Assembly: GCF_964204645.1 (NCBI RefSeq)
Contig: NC_134026.1
Location: 7,378,001 to 7,442,000 of the forward strand
DNA: 64,000 nt
Direction: 5' to 3'
DNA from: Tubulanus polymorphus
Taxonomy: Eukaryota; Nemertea; Palaeonemertea; Tubulaniformes; Tubulanidae
The notes under the pieces were generated by a model. It was given only the letters and a program-made list of their open reading frames with translations. It searched no databases and was not told where the DNA came from. Positions 32,701-53,869 of the stretch are shown here, one piece after another. The translations under genes and the position numbers were made by a program. Position 1 is the stretch's first letter. Each line of letters begins with the position of its first letter.

Positions 32701-34865
32701 CACAACGCCTTATCCAAATGACGACTTATACTTAGTAAATTGAATTAGAACAAATTGTGACTAAAAAATAGAGACAACTTCAGTAATGTGTAGACTCATC
32801 AGATGATGACTTCAAATGTATTCGTACTCACCATCAGGTTCATTCAGTTTGATACACTCAATAGCCGATTTAACGCTTTCATCGCTAGTGACATCTAATG
32901 GCATAACACGTAAACGTTTTGAGCAGGTCGAGCTCAGCTCCGTGGCACCCTTTCCTTCAGGGAATAAGCACCCCGCGTAGACTATACAACCGAGTTTATC
33001 TAACTCTATAGCGATATCGTGTCCAAATCCTAAAAATACCAGCAGAAAATCCTAGATTTTTTATGCCAGCAGAATCTATACAATTACAGCCTCATCAAAC
33101 GTTGTATTGATTTTGAAATATTTTTCGTGTACAAACTATTTTCACTGATTCAAGTTTGTCGAATAATAATAATCTAATAATAATAATAATAATTTATTGA
33201 GCCTAAAATCCATATAAAATATGCTCATTGGCTTTACAATATAAAAACACAATTTAAACATAAAGATAGAAAAAACAATTTACATCATCAGTTAAAAGCT
33301 TCAGTGAACAAATGGGTTTTAAGTTGCGATTTAAAAACATCAGTAGAAGGACTGGATTTAATTGCATCTGGTAAGGAGTTCCAAAGTAGTGGGGCGGAGT
33401 AAGAAAAGGCCCTGTGACCCGCAGAGACTAGATTGACACGAGGGATGACTAGAAGTGATTGACTGTTTGATCTTAACACTCTAGAGGATGCCTTGTATTG
33501 CACTAATGATTTCAAATATTGTGGGGCCTGACAGTTCAAGGATTTATAAGTAAGAATCAAGATTTTAAATTGGATGCGGTATTTGATTGGAAGCCAATGC
33601 AGATCGTATAGAATTGGTGTTATGTGACAAAATTTTGAGTTTCGAGTCAGGATCCGGGCAGAATTTTGAACACGTTGTAATTTATCTAAAATGTTGTCAG
33701 GGAGGCCAAAGAGTAAAGAGTTGCAATAGTCAAGAGTTGTCACAAAAGCGTGAATAAGGCGTACAGCAATTCCTTGATTCAAAAACTGTCTGATCTTAAT
33801 AATGTTTCTAAGGTGATAGAAAGCTACAGAGCATAAGTGGTTTACATGTTTTACCATGGACATGTTCTGATCAAAAATGACGCCGAGATTACGTAAGGAG
33901 TGAGATGAAGTAATTACAGCATCATCAAGATTGAGATCAAATGTGCGAAGCTTAGTAAGCTGTGATGGAGAGCCAATAAGGGAGAACTCAGTTTTGTCAC
34001 CGTTTGCCTGAAGAAAGTTTAAATCCATCCAATATTTAAGTTCAGTTCGAATCTTCATTTGAAATGATTACTCCAAGGTCGAATTCAGTATGTCCCTAAA
34101 CCTGGACCCAGTTTATAGGATTCATTTCAACCTCTATAGGAATGAATCTATCTTGGATCTGTATCACAGCTGTGATTTACGTCCAAAAAAAAATCATTGG
34201 TCTTTAATTTGAAGACTGGTCATAGATTGTTAGATTGACGTGAGAAATGATTTCAACTAAGCTCAGAGGTGGACCCAGCCTACCGCTACAAACTTGGTAG
34301 TAGAGCTCTTCTATTTAAAAATTTCTAGTTCTGGTAGATGTAATTTAAAATGGCCAATTAATTGGTAAACTTCTTTTTTTATTAATGATTTTTCTTAAAC
34401 ATGTCAAAATGTCATATATTGTGGATGCAGAGAAGGATTTGATGCCCCAATTTGACTCGTTGCATCTCAGAGCCCTGAAATTTTCTATAATATAGGTGCC
34501 CTTGCATAGCTGAGCAGTACTCAAAAACCTAGGCTAGATCCGTCCCTAAAGCGCGCAACAGGACCCAGGTTTTACATGAAAGTTATCCTCTTTCTGGCCA
34601 GGCTTGAATTTGTGGGTATTCCAGGAAGAGTGATGCTCACTAGAGGAGTCCGGTCCTAGGCTAGCTCACCTGTATCGCAGCCTGTTATTAAAACAGTTTT
34701 ATCAGTTTTAGGTAAATGTTCTGGTTGATATTTGACCATGCACGAAACGCCGAGTAGAAATAGCATACTCCCGATAAACATCATCATCTTGTCATCATCA
34801 TTCAACACGTAAATTATACCAGATATCATCAATAAAACAACCCCTAAAATCCTCGCTGACGCCAT
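29748..34865 (-). CDS. BDH1-like short-chain dehydrogenase (SDR9C type)
   Basis: Six exons read on the minus strand: 34865-34670, 33029-32832, 32460-32308, 31209-31025, 30620-30381, 29855-29748. All phases agree; 359 residues. An N-terminal hydrophobic segment (residues 5-45) suggests membrane anchoring. The Rossmann cofactor motif is TVLITGCDTGFGHDIA. NNAG follows in LWAVLNNAGVNYSG. The catalytic Ser/Tyr/Lys are in NVTSVKGRSAWPLQSAYCVSKWG, and VVEPGNY matches BDH1/retinol-dehydrogenase relatives. Similarity to D-beta-hydroxybutyrate dehydrogenase extends along the whole chain, including AGCLFPEGKGATEL and PVIDAYIEGLF. That family also includes retinol and 17-beta-hydroxysteroid dehydrogenases, so the substrate is not certain. 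The ATG at 34865 directly follows TTTGCAG, suggesting a further 5' UTR exon. Confidence 0.9.
29832..29995 (-). repeat. Five 31-bp tandem units spanning the last BDH1-like 3' splice site
   Basis: On the minus strand the unit is TTTTGTAG followed by a G-C/T-rich 23-mer containing TATGGTTCTC. Unit 1 is the true splice acceptor plus the first 20-odd coding bases of the last exon (G-C-G-T-C-C-G-T-G-T-A-T-G-G-T-T-C-T-C). Four further units lie upstream in the intron, each with the same TTTTGTAG acceptor. The 31-bp period means use of an upstream acceptor shifts the frame. Confidence 0.85.
31262..31895. repeat. Foldback element rich in GCGCANAAT and CGCACACGAG
   Basis: TCTCGCACACGAGCG near 31269 and GCTTGTGTGCGGG near 31880 are inverted, with several internal copies of GCGCAGAAT/TTTGCGTACGCA. 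It lies in the BDH1-like intron 31210-32307. No open frame of note. Confidence 0.5.
32520..32690. mobile_element. Partial MITE, GGCGGCCACTTTTATTTGAC family
   Basis: CAGGGCGGCCACTTTTATTT and repeated TTCCCTGA/TTTCCC phrases match, inverted, the copy at 53100-53403 whose right end reads GAAAGTGGCCACCC. It is non-coding and sits in the BDH1-like intron. Confidence 0.55.
33165..34075 (-). mobile_element. 5'-truncated non-LTR retrotransposon (CR1/L2/Jockey-type) with RT remnant
   Basis: A 256-residue minus-strand frame (34058-33288) encodes the C-terminal part of a LINE reverse transcriptase: NGDKTEFSLIGSPSQL, DYCNSLLFGLP, LQRVQNSARIL, LHWLPIKYRIQFKILILTYK and the terminal LKTHLFTEAF are all standard for this group. 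It lacks the catalytic YADD part and the endonuclease, so it is truncated. The 3' end has AAATTATTATTATTATTA, a microsatellite tail typical of these elements. The frame is intact, suggesting a fairly young insertion. It lies in the first intron of the BDH1-like gene, same strand. Confidence 0.85.
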
Positions 34866-34958
34866 CTGCAAATAGATACAAAAATTACATCAGCGGATGA
34901 GGTAGGGGTAAGGGCCAACCCTCAAATTCTTCTAAAGCACTCAGGCCAGGCCATGGTG

Positions 34959-35006
34959 ACCTGTCTGTGGTTTAGTTTCACAATCGAATATCTTCACAAA
35001 CCACAT
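34959..35006. mobile_element. Half copy of the three-stem foldback element
   Basis: CCTGTCTGTGGTTTAGTTTC to CACAAACCACA is the left hairpin only; the right hairpin is missing. Confidence 0.6.
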
Positions 35007-35059
35007 TAGTATAGGGAGTGATTTTGAATCCGTAGACCCTGATAATTAGTAAGCAGATT

Positions 35060-35630
35060 CGGGGGGGGGGGGCGGATCTAGGATTTTTCAAAGGGGGGTG
35101 GCTGACAAAATGTAATGAAGACACTGCGACTAGCGAGCCGCTCCACATTTAGAAAATTTTGAAAAATCCTCGGGAAAATGGTGCAATTTGACAGCATTTG
35201 TGCGGTGGTTTCAGTGAAAATCATGACATCCTGTTCCGTGGCCAGGATGAGGTGTTGATAATTTTAATGAGATGATTGGGGGAAGCTTAGCAGGTCATTT
35301 TTCAAACATTTGTCATCATAATTTACAATTTGTCATGGTACTGGTTTTGGAAATTTTTTGACACAGATTGGGAAAAAGTCAAATAGTTTTGGTTGGGAAA
35401 ATGACCGTTTAGCGGATACATATACGGCCTAGCAGAATGGCTGGAGATACACTAACTTATCTACAAGCAATCATCTCGATGATTGCTCGTAGCATAGGGC
35501 GTCATACAATAGGTATATAATACGAAGTCACAACGCTACTGTTCAAGCCCCTTATAAAATTCTTTGGAAGGCATTTGAGGGGGTGGCTAGCCACCCTATT
35601 CACCCCCCCTAGATCCGCCCCTGGCCAGTA
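35060..35630. mobile_element. Foldback element with GGGGCGGATCTAGG termini
   Basis: Left GGGGGCGGATCTAGGA near 35069 and right CCCCCTAGATCCGCCCCTGG near 35604 are inverted, with inner GGGGGTGGCTGA against TAGCCACCC. A related copy lies at 23462-23758. No coding capacity. Confidence 0.6.
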
Positions 35631-35679
35631 CGAAAGTGCAATTTAGTGGCTAGGGTAAATAGATCTTAATTTTTGCCTT

Positions 35680-35784
35680 TGATGAAAGAGACGAAAATGC
35701 CACAGCAAGGGCTCGTACCGAAAGAGACGAAAATGCCACAGCAAGGGCCCGTACCGAAAGAGACGAAAATGCCACAGCAAGGGC

Positions 35785-35841
<57 letters not shown>

Positions 35842-36175
35842 CCTGGGCGGGGTCAAAAACTTTTATTTGTGTGTCACTCTCAGCAGGCCCCTGTGTAGTC
35901 AGTAACCTGTCTGTGGTTTAGTTTCACGATCGGATATTTTCACAAACCACATGTTGGTATAAGCCCATCCGATTATAAAAAGCTTACCACCAACGATTAG
36001 GTAACTAACTAGCCCCTGTGTAGTCAGTAACCTGACTGTGGTTTAGTTTCACGATCCGATCGGATATTTTCACAAACCACATGTTGGTATAAGCCCATCT
36101 GATTATAAAAAGCTTACCACCAACGATTAGGTAACTAACTAACTAACGACTAACTAACTAACTAACTACCTGGGG
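35680..36175. repeat. Complex repeat: GAGACGAAAATGCCACAGCAAGGG units, (AACT)n, two foldback elements
   Basis: Three 42-bp units occur at 35685-35785, then (AACT)n at 35786-35840. Two complete about 115-bp foldback elements follow at 35905-36012 and 36025-36140, and more (AACT)n. Each foldback element has the stems TGTGGTTT/AAACCACA and GTTGGTATAAGC/GCTTACCACCAAC, and outer ends AGTCAGTAACCT/AGGTAACTAACT. The tetranucleotide expansion probably grew from the element's own AACTAACT end. Confidence 0.75.
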
Positions 36176-36609
36176 CGGGCGGGGTCAAAAACTTTTATTT
36201 GCGTGTCACTCTCAGGTCCCTGTGGTGTTATCCAAAGATTGACAGCTCACAATAAATCAATCAATTCAAACGTTAACTATAGTTTATCTCACCTTAATCG
36301 TTCTTTTTGTTATGGTGACCTTAGTACTTTCACAATACGACTTTTTAAAGACGAATTTAAATTTCGCATGTGTAGTGTGACATGCGCCTGTAGAATTGCT
36401 ACATGCGCCTGTGAACTGTTACATGTCCGGTTAGCGGTGGCAGCCACGTACGGTTTAATACTCGGGAACCCTGGGCATTTCGGGATTAACCCACCAAGAT
36501 CCGTATCCACGCTGCATTTCCCAGTTAATCCGCCAATCCTCCCTGGTCCAAGTTCATCCATCTTCACTGCTCCAGTAAACAAGAAGTCAAATAAATAGCA
36601 AAAATCTAA

Positions 36610-37915
36610 GCTCCAGTTAATATTTTTATTGACAATTAAACATGATCACATATAATCATAAACCATCCAACATCTTCCTCTTTCATAAATATTCTTGTCT
36701 TAAATACTATTTAATTCTTAACAAGTGTCTTAAAATCTTTTTTCTAAATCTATTCTAAAACAACATCACTCATTTCTTGGGTAGATGGACTATCGGTAGC
36801 TATTTAGAGCTGGCTCTGAAGTGTGGGGTCACTACCATTAGACCGGTAGGCTATCCTAATTACCCCCCCCCCCAGATCTCTGGGCCACTATACCCCTCTA
36901 ATATGACTTCTAGTTCTAAAATCAGTTTTCAAACTTAAACCGGAGTCAATTTCTGTCATTGATACCGTACGACTGGTGGATAGCAAATTACGACACCACG
37001 CATATTGTGACCTATCTGTAAAACTTTTACAAGAAAAAATATCCTTTCATAAACTTAAGGCTATAAATAAAATACGCTTAGCCAAAATATTTTACATTCA
37101 ATTCAATTCAATTCAAATGCTTTAAAGCTAAAAAATCGGCAACTTATAAAATAATTCATATGTTTTAACATAATTTTTTTTTCACATTTACACAACATTT
37201 AGAACTACACAAAACATACATCAATAAATTAATTTGCTGCATTATTTTTATACCCAATCCAAGGGGAATCTAGAAACTGCTAACTCCATGAATTGAGTTT
37301 AAGACTCAGCTAGGGCCTAGTTGCATGGACCTGGTCTTCAATTTTAATGGTTAGATTGATTTGAGAACCGGAACTATAAATGGGCTTAGAATGGCTAGAA
37401 CAAAGATGACTACAAAATGAGTTAATGCCGGTCTTTACTAAGCCTTTAAACAATGCAACCAGGTCCTGGATCCAGCTGCACAGTTCTGGACCTAAATGTG
37501 TGGAAATGGGTCCAGAACTGTAAAACAGGATCCCGAGTTAGATTTTATTCTAAAGTATCTAAATAATTAGAATAATTGTACCCGGTTTTTACCATCTTCT
37601 ATACTTTGTATGACACATAGCTCGACAATACAAACAAACATTGTATAAATATCTACAATACTGATAGAGAGAACGAGGCCATGAACATCGAATGAGGCCA
37701 TGAACCTCAAAGAAAAATGAATAGTTCGTAGAAAAATCACCGGGGGGCGCAACACGCGTTGTATATTAGAATATGAAATAAATCATTTACAGAATCGGTT
37801 AACAACAATACACCCAGGGACTGTATATACCAGTACTTCAAACAACAAGGCACTTAATCCAATCAGATCATCCGTCACTTGAATCCACTGAGTTTATCCA
37901 ATATAATCCACTGAG
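36610..37915 (-). other. Probable JAK 3' UTR
   Basis: AT-rich stretch downstream of the JAK stop codon, with an AATAAA signal on the minus strand at 36630-36625. It contains a foldback with TAGTTGCATGGACCTGG near 37318-37465 and a GGATCCAGCTGCACAGTTCTGG palindrome at 37468-37535. The upstream stretch 36180-36600 holds no supported gene. Confidence 0.5.
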
Positions 37916-47943
<10,028 letters not shown>

Positions 47944-47965
47944 TTCGATAACTACGATTTTCCTT

Positions 47966-49708
47966 CTGAAAAAAAATTAATAACTCAAATTTGAATTCAT
48001 GACTAAATCTGTTTGTTTTTGCTTTACTTGCTTCTGATCTTGGATTCTCAAGTTTAAACGTATTGGAGGATTTTTTGTGTGAAGATCAAATCTTTCTCAT
48101 CCTTCAGATCTTTTCCTTCTTACGCTAGCAAAAGTTTAAGATCTTTATCTATCTTTAACGCTAGGCCTAGGAGGGATATGGATAAACCCTAGATAAACCC
48201 AGGCTGGATGCTTCTCTGTCTTGCCCTTTTTGGCGTCATGTAGGCTACTGATTGGATCGTTTAGGGGCAGGACCCAATGAGAGAGGAGATTGTTAATCAG
48301 TTTTGGGGTAGACTAAGGGTGCGAGGGGAGCTGTGTTGGATCTATTGGCCTGAGGCCACTTGACGAGCTGATGATGAGGATGATGGAGGGTGATTTGATT
48401 GATGCACGGTAATGTAAACCACAGGGGCTTGTCACAATTTGATGGAGGATGGATGACACCAGTATCCCTACTATATAAAAATATATAGGGATACTGGTGT
48501 CATCCATCCTCCATCAATTTAAAATAGTGACAAGCCCGTGAGTGATGCAAACAACATAACATTTCAAAAACAGAAATCTTACCAACAATAAATAATGATT
48601 TGATGACACTGATAGTTTGTTGCATGTTGTGGGTTAGGTGTACAGCTCTGAGTCAGTTAGCTTTAGGAGTGTTTCAGTATTTACATCGTCGGCCCCGGTA
48701 CAGCAGCAGCAGCAGCACACCTGTAGATGTGTCAATACTAGGTGAGTGTCGGGGTGAGCTACGTGTGAAACGCTTCTCTTCTGTTTAACCCTTTTACCTT
48801 TACTGAGAATAAACTGAACTGATTGATATTTGTGTAGTGGACGAACGAGGTATATTTAGCCAGATTTAAAGGCATGTCAGCTAGCTGAACGGGTAAATAT
48901 GAACATTTATTACAACTAGGCAAACACAGCGTGAAATACAACACAGAAATCGTGAATAAAACAGCGAGAAAAATAAGAAAATAGACATTTAATTTATTAT
49001 CAATACAATTCAATTATGAGTTTATTGAGACAAATCTGTCAAATTGACGCGTTATTGTTGTAATTAGTTATGTGTGAGCAGTAATATGTTATGATAGACA
49101 CACACATCATTATCCATTCGTCCTTGGACCTTGTAATAGTAAGAAGTTGGTTGGTGAGGAGGCAGAGGATGGATATCAAGAACGGTTGACTGAATCATCA
49201 TCCACTCCTCGAGCCTCCACCCTTCCCTGTCTGTGTCGTGAAAAGGAACCCACTCCATTGGTGAGGAGAAAATGGATATGAAGGGAGCAGAGGAGAGAGT
49301 TCTGCTGGGGAGGATGCGAGACATCCACTACAGTAGTATGGGCCTACTTGATAGGGCCTAGGAGATACCCGGTACCAAACATTGGCTCCCTTGGCCTTGC
49401 GAATTTTTTCCCGTGTGCTTACCACCTGGTTATCAACTGCTCAATACCAATAGACCTTTAAGCTCAATACCAATAGACCTTTAAGCCCAGTAGCCCTGCA
49501 GACCAGCATCACTACAGCACTATTTTTACAAATGAATAAGTAATCAAGGGTTGACTCCATCATCCACTCCCTTCTCCATTCCTTCCTTCCCCGCTGCCAC
49601 TCCCTCCTCCCTTCCCTCCCCCACTCCTCTGAATTAAAGATTATCCTAAAGGCCTAGGCCTAATTAGATCTAACTGCTTTTGTGAACGTTTTATGGTTAT
49701 TTTTTCAG
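47966..49708. other. JAK/dynactin head-to-head intergenic region and 5' non-coding exons
   Basis: The divergent genes face each other across about 1.7 kb between start codons. A plus-strand block at 48600-48741 ends in the donor ACTAG/GTGAGT and may be the dynactin 5' UTR exon, because joining it to the acceptor at 49708 puts a stop before the ATG. A 5' UTR exon for JAK is implied but not located. The stretch contains a long hairpin (48424-48537). Confidence 0.4.
48424..48537. repeat. Long near-perfect foldback hairpin
   Basis: Inner arms of about 35 bp (48441-48476 and 48481-48515, core GGATGACACCAGTATCCCTA) pair with one bulged base; about 30 bp are perfect. An outer stem GGGCTTGTCAC/GTGACAAGCCC adds 11 bp. 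GGGGCTTGTCAC also occurs in the arms of the 8.2-kb element, so this may be a related MITE. Confidence 0.7.
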
Positions 49709-49715
49709 GTTAAAA

Positions 49716-51452
49716 ATGAGTGAGAAACCATTGAAGACTGGAACTCGAGTTGAGGTTGCTGGGAAAGGTGTTGTCGGTACAGTAGCATACGTCGGTACTA
49801 CGCAGTTCTCTAGCGGTAAATATTACATCCTTCCAGCTTTCCCTCTCCCCCTTCTCTTCCTCTCTAGCTCCCTGTCCCAATCATTTCCCCTCCATGATCT
49901 CCCTGTCACTTCTCTTATCATTTTGTTTTTTCAGGTAAATGGATCGGTGTTGTTTTGGATGAAGCCAAAGGCAAAAATAACGGTACCGTTCAAAGCAAGA
50001 AATATTTCAATTGTGACGACAATCATGGAATATTTGTCAGACAGTCGCAGGTCAGTGTGAAAAACTAGCTTAATCCAGATTGTTTATTGGCCTACCCGGC
50101 TATGAACTTCAGAAATCAGAATCAGAAATCAAATCTTTATACATTCAATATGCGCAGTTCACTGTTGATAACAGATCACATCGCTTTTCTCTTTTGAGGG
50201 ACCTGTTTTATATAAACTATTTCTTATTTTCTACTGACCCCTCCAAGTCTAATAAAGGCCTACTGTATTTTGTATTATGCTTATTGTACACTATGCTGTT
50301 AATTTTATTTGAAAATAAAGCGTTAATTCACATTCAAACGCGGTTCTGCAGCTGTGAGTTTACTGTCAGTTACAATCCGATGATTTTGAATCAGTTCATA
50401 ACTCGTGTCAACTCCTAACTCATATCTGTGAAACTGGGTCCAGAAATTTTTCTCCACTATGAAAAGAAATTGGAAGAAAATTTAGTTTTTGAGTTGTCAA
50501 AATCAATGTAGCAGCCTAAAGGCCATTTCAATCTTTTACAGTTGATAATTCTATCGGAGCCATCCTCCGATGCTGGAGCTACCCCGGCAAGGACTAACCT
50601 ACCGGTGCTGCGCACACCGGCCCCAGTTAGCGGTGATCCGGAACAACAACGTAAAAAACAAAACCGTCTATCAGGAATACGACCGCCATCTGGTGTTAAG
50701 AGTGAGTACTAATTCATTGCATTGATTGTTAATGTGTGTCAGTGAACTAACAACACTCACTCACCAGTGCCTGCTACTGTCTCTTCAATGTATGAATGGT
50801 GTGTTATGTGCAGGGTCCTCGATCCCTTATTGACCATTACCCTAAAAACAATCTCCCCTCTACAAATCCAAATGTACGCACTGTACATATTGACGCCATT
50901 TTAGTTAATATGGAATCTCTTATTTTGGTTGGTCAATTTCTGGGGGAGGGGGGCTGGTTCATTACAGAACATCAAATTAAACCACTGTAGACTCCGTCCG
51001 CTCAAGTCGGATTTTTGGGACTGTAGTAAAAATGTGTCTGACTTCAGTGATAGTTGGAGGTTATGTATTTCGTAAATAGTTTCACAAAAAATATTCCTAC
51101 AAATATTCAAGTTGATTGGATCTGACTCGAGCGGAGTCTACTGTAGGCCTAACATAAAGCCTGGTTTTAAGAGTAAAACCTGTTATTAGCCTCTACCACA
51201 GGATCCAGTTCCAACCACAGTTGTAAGTTTAGAGTTTAAATAGGCCTATCATAGTTCATTCTATGAGATTAAGTCAAATCCTAACTCCTAACTCAAAACT
51301 GTGGAACTGGATTCTAAACTGTCTCTGTATCTGTCCACTGTGTTGATGTTGTTTTTGTATGTGGGATTTTTCGTTCATCAATAATTATTTCTATTGATGA
51401 AAAAATCGAATGTTTGTAGAGAAGGAATCGAAATGGGATCGAAAATTCAGAA
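49716..51452 (+). CDS. DCTN1: Dynactin subunit 1 (p150Glued), CAP-Gly N-terminus (3' end not found)
   Basis: Exons 49716-49815, 49935-50050, 50542-50701 and a micro-exon 51420-51452 join in frame. The start follows TTTTTCAG-GTTAAAA, so a 5' UTR exon lies upstream. The product begins [18 protein letters not shown] and contains one CAP-Gly domain: [32 protein letters not shown] and the microtubule/EB-tail binding motif [17 protein letters not shown]. It aligns well with the p150 N-terminus. p150 links dynein to microtubule plus ends. The following segment is basic and Pro/Ser-rich, as in p150. The 33-bp micro-exon codes for [11 protein letters not shown], resembling the small alternatively spliced basic exons of vertebrate DCTN1. 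The roughly 1000-residue coiled-coil part is not seen before 64000. Confidence 0.85.
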
Positions 51453-52030
51453 GTAAGTTTTTACAAGCACCGAACATTTTAGCTTCGCACTATGTCTCTT
51501 ACAGTCCCGTCAAGCTGTGGTTCTTATTGAACAGTGTCACTGCTTGTAAACAAGTGACATCTACTGGTTCAATAATGAACTACTCTGTTCAGTAAAAACC
51601 ACGTTGCGCGTTGTGTTTACACAGCAGCAAATGATTAGAAAAAAAAACGAATCAATTTTTTCACTCGATTTTTTATCAGCATTAATCAATTGTTTATGAT
51701 TAAATTTGCACATTTTGATTTTAAACGATTTTTAAATCTGCTTCATCCATAGCAAATTTATACTCAATCTTATTGATTTATTATACGTAAAAAGCTATAT
51801 CAAAAATATTGTATGCAAAAATAAGTTACGTTTTATATATAAGATATTTATAGGTATTTTTAAAGCTATTAAAGCATGTAATTGCTGACTAGTCAGTATT
51901 GTCATTGAGGTCTTGAGTTACAAATTTGGAATTCAAAGGTTATAAATTTTCCTCATATTACCTATATGAAGTTATGACCAGTGAGTGTAGTACTCTGATT
52001 GACCCGTCCCTGCCCTGCCCTGTATTATAG

Positions 52031-52164
52031 CATGGATTCCAGCTGCTGCACGGCATGCGATGTGTGATATTGAAACTGCTCCAGGGCTCCTCACACCGGT
52101 CTGTGTTCCATGTTTAAACAATGCCACAGCACGAAATTTACTGATGATATTGAAACTGAGATGA
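52031..52164 (+). other. Possible short terminal exon after the dynactin micro-exon
   Basis: After TTATAG an in-phase frame (phase 1, as the preceding exon ends) stays open for 44 codons to a TGA near 52162, starting W-I-P-A-A-A-R-H. If used, it would end a CAP-Gly-only isoform of about 180 residues. There is no family support for this sequence, so it is a candidate only. Confidence 0.2.
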
Positions 52165-53099
52165 GACTTTTATTTCTTCCACTGATATCTGAAAATGTGG
52201 AATTTGATTGAAGTAATGTTTGATGATATGAGGCGCTGGGGAGTGGGAGGGGAAGGGGGGTTGAAGGGGGGTCATGTTTACTGTGATAGTGTTATATACT
52301 AACATCAATACCTCAGTGTTTATCGTACCCTGAAGTGAGATAAACCATGTCACCTCACCTTCCACAGGTCACTTCTATCTGAACTTCTAGCTGAATTCTT
52401 CAATCATTGATGCTTATATTTGATATCATTTAATGTTTTTGATATAAGTCGCCCTAGTCAAAGTAGGATCTAGGATTACTTTACTTTTATTTTACAAAAT
52501 TTTGATCGTGAATCATGAAACAGAATAAGCGTGATTTCCAAAAAGTTTTGACGGGGTATCCTAGATATTCTAGGTTGGGAGGTCGAACGCGCCCTTGCCA
52601 ATAAACCAGCTAACTGAGGACCTGGTTTCACAGTTCAAAGTGAAATCTTAGCAAACATTTGAAGAAACCTTATTTCAGAAAAGAAAAATTCCATAAAACT
52701 TTTGTTGTCATAAGTATGTTTTCGATAAATGAGATATATTTCTAGGAAACTGCTATGAGTTAAACACGTGTTTCATAATGCGAGCATCCATTGATGTATA
52801 GTTTTATAGTTTTTATGAGTTCATGTTAAGATATTAGCTACATGTTAATACTGTTTGTTAACTGTCTGTATTTGATGTTGTGACTTGGTGATGTTCAGTA
52901 GGGAGTTAGTAGGTTGAGACACGCTTTTCCCTTTCATTTGTATTCTCAGAATCTTTCCGATTTTATGCTAAACAGTGCTCCAGTATAGGCCTATGTTTTT
53001 CAGGTATAGCGATACAAGACAAGTCGCGATCAAAGAGTTGATTCGCAAAGTATAAAATTTGGAAATGTTGCACTTTTGAACGATTTAAGACTGAAAATC

Positions 53100-53403
53100 A
53101 GGGTGGCTGTTTGCCTGGAAATCTGGGAAAAGTCAGGGAATTTGTTTTTATTTCAAATAATCAGGGAATAGTTAGGGAATTTTGTAATTATGGAAAAAAT
53201 CAGTGAAAAATCAAGAAATTTGTCGAGATTGCTAGATCGCGCGTTGAGACTCAAACAGTTTCCGTCTATGTTGTGCGTATTTGACTGGGTTTTATTGATT
53301 GGATTCTTAGCAGATCAAGTCAGGGAAAACGACGTACGTACATGTCAGGGAATAGTCAGGGAAATGCCAGGGGTGAAGCAGGTCGAATGAAAGTGGCCAC
53401 CCC
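53100..53403. mobile_element. MITE, CAGGGTGGC..GTGGCCACCC family
   Basis: CAGGGTGGCTGTTTGCCTGG at left and CGAATGAAAGTGGCCACCCC at right give short inverted ends. The interior is built of GTCAGGGAATAGTCAGGGAA phrases that also appear inverted at 32520-32690. The plus-strand open frame 53190-53390 is a by-product. Confidence 0.6.
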
Positions 53404-53577
53404 GAAAATATCTTTGTCAGGACTTAGATTTAAGACTGATTTGCAGGACAGGGTTGGTTGATTATTTGTGTATATTCCTCTCCAAATTCTGGTTTTGTCT
53501 ATAATTCAGTATGGTTGGGGCTCTTCATTGGGGCGAACTCTGAATGAAAAGTTTACACTAAGTTTCAATTAGATGAG

Positions 53578-53692
53578 GATCCAGTTCCACAGTTCTGAGT
53601 TAAGATTTGACTCTTAGAGTCAACTCATTGAAAATTTACTGATTTTCATTCTAGAGTTAACTCTTACTCACAACTGTGGAACCGGGTCCATG
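53578..53692. repeat. Foldback MITE, GGATCCAGTTCCACAG family (best copy)
   Basis: GGATCCAGTTCCACAGTTCTG and its near-complement CACAACTGTGGAACCGGGTCC flank GAGTTAA..TTAACTC inner arms. Other copies or halves: 30085-30190, 34095-34180, 37468-37535, 42415-42530, 50327-50440, 51195-51315, 59858-59975. Confidence 0.75.
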
Positions 53693-53869
53693 TTGATCGA
53701 TCGCTTATCGATATCAGGATATATTCGGGCTTCTTGTCTTGTCAGGATTACTTTTTACAATATGGCTATGTAAAACTAGAAAGGCAAATTCAGTCAAAAA
53801 TTTAAACTTATTTGATATTCAAGCTGCCCGCATTTTACACTTGCTCAGGGTTACTTACACTATTAGAAA

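Noticed and set aside
36203-36598. 131-residue plus-strand open frame with an overlapping minus-strand frame
   Set aside because: No domain, no splice or promoter context and no recognisable similarity; near the probable JAK 3' end.
52138-52365. 75-residue minus-strand open frame
   Set aside because: Low complexity Pro/His-rich stretch opposite a G-rich run; no support.
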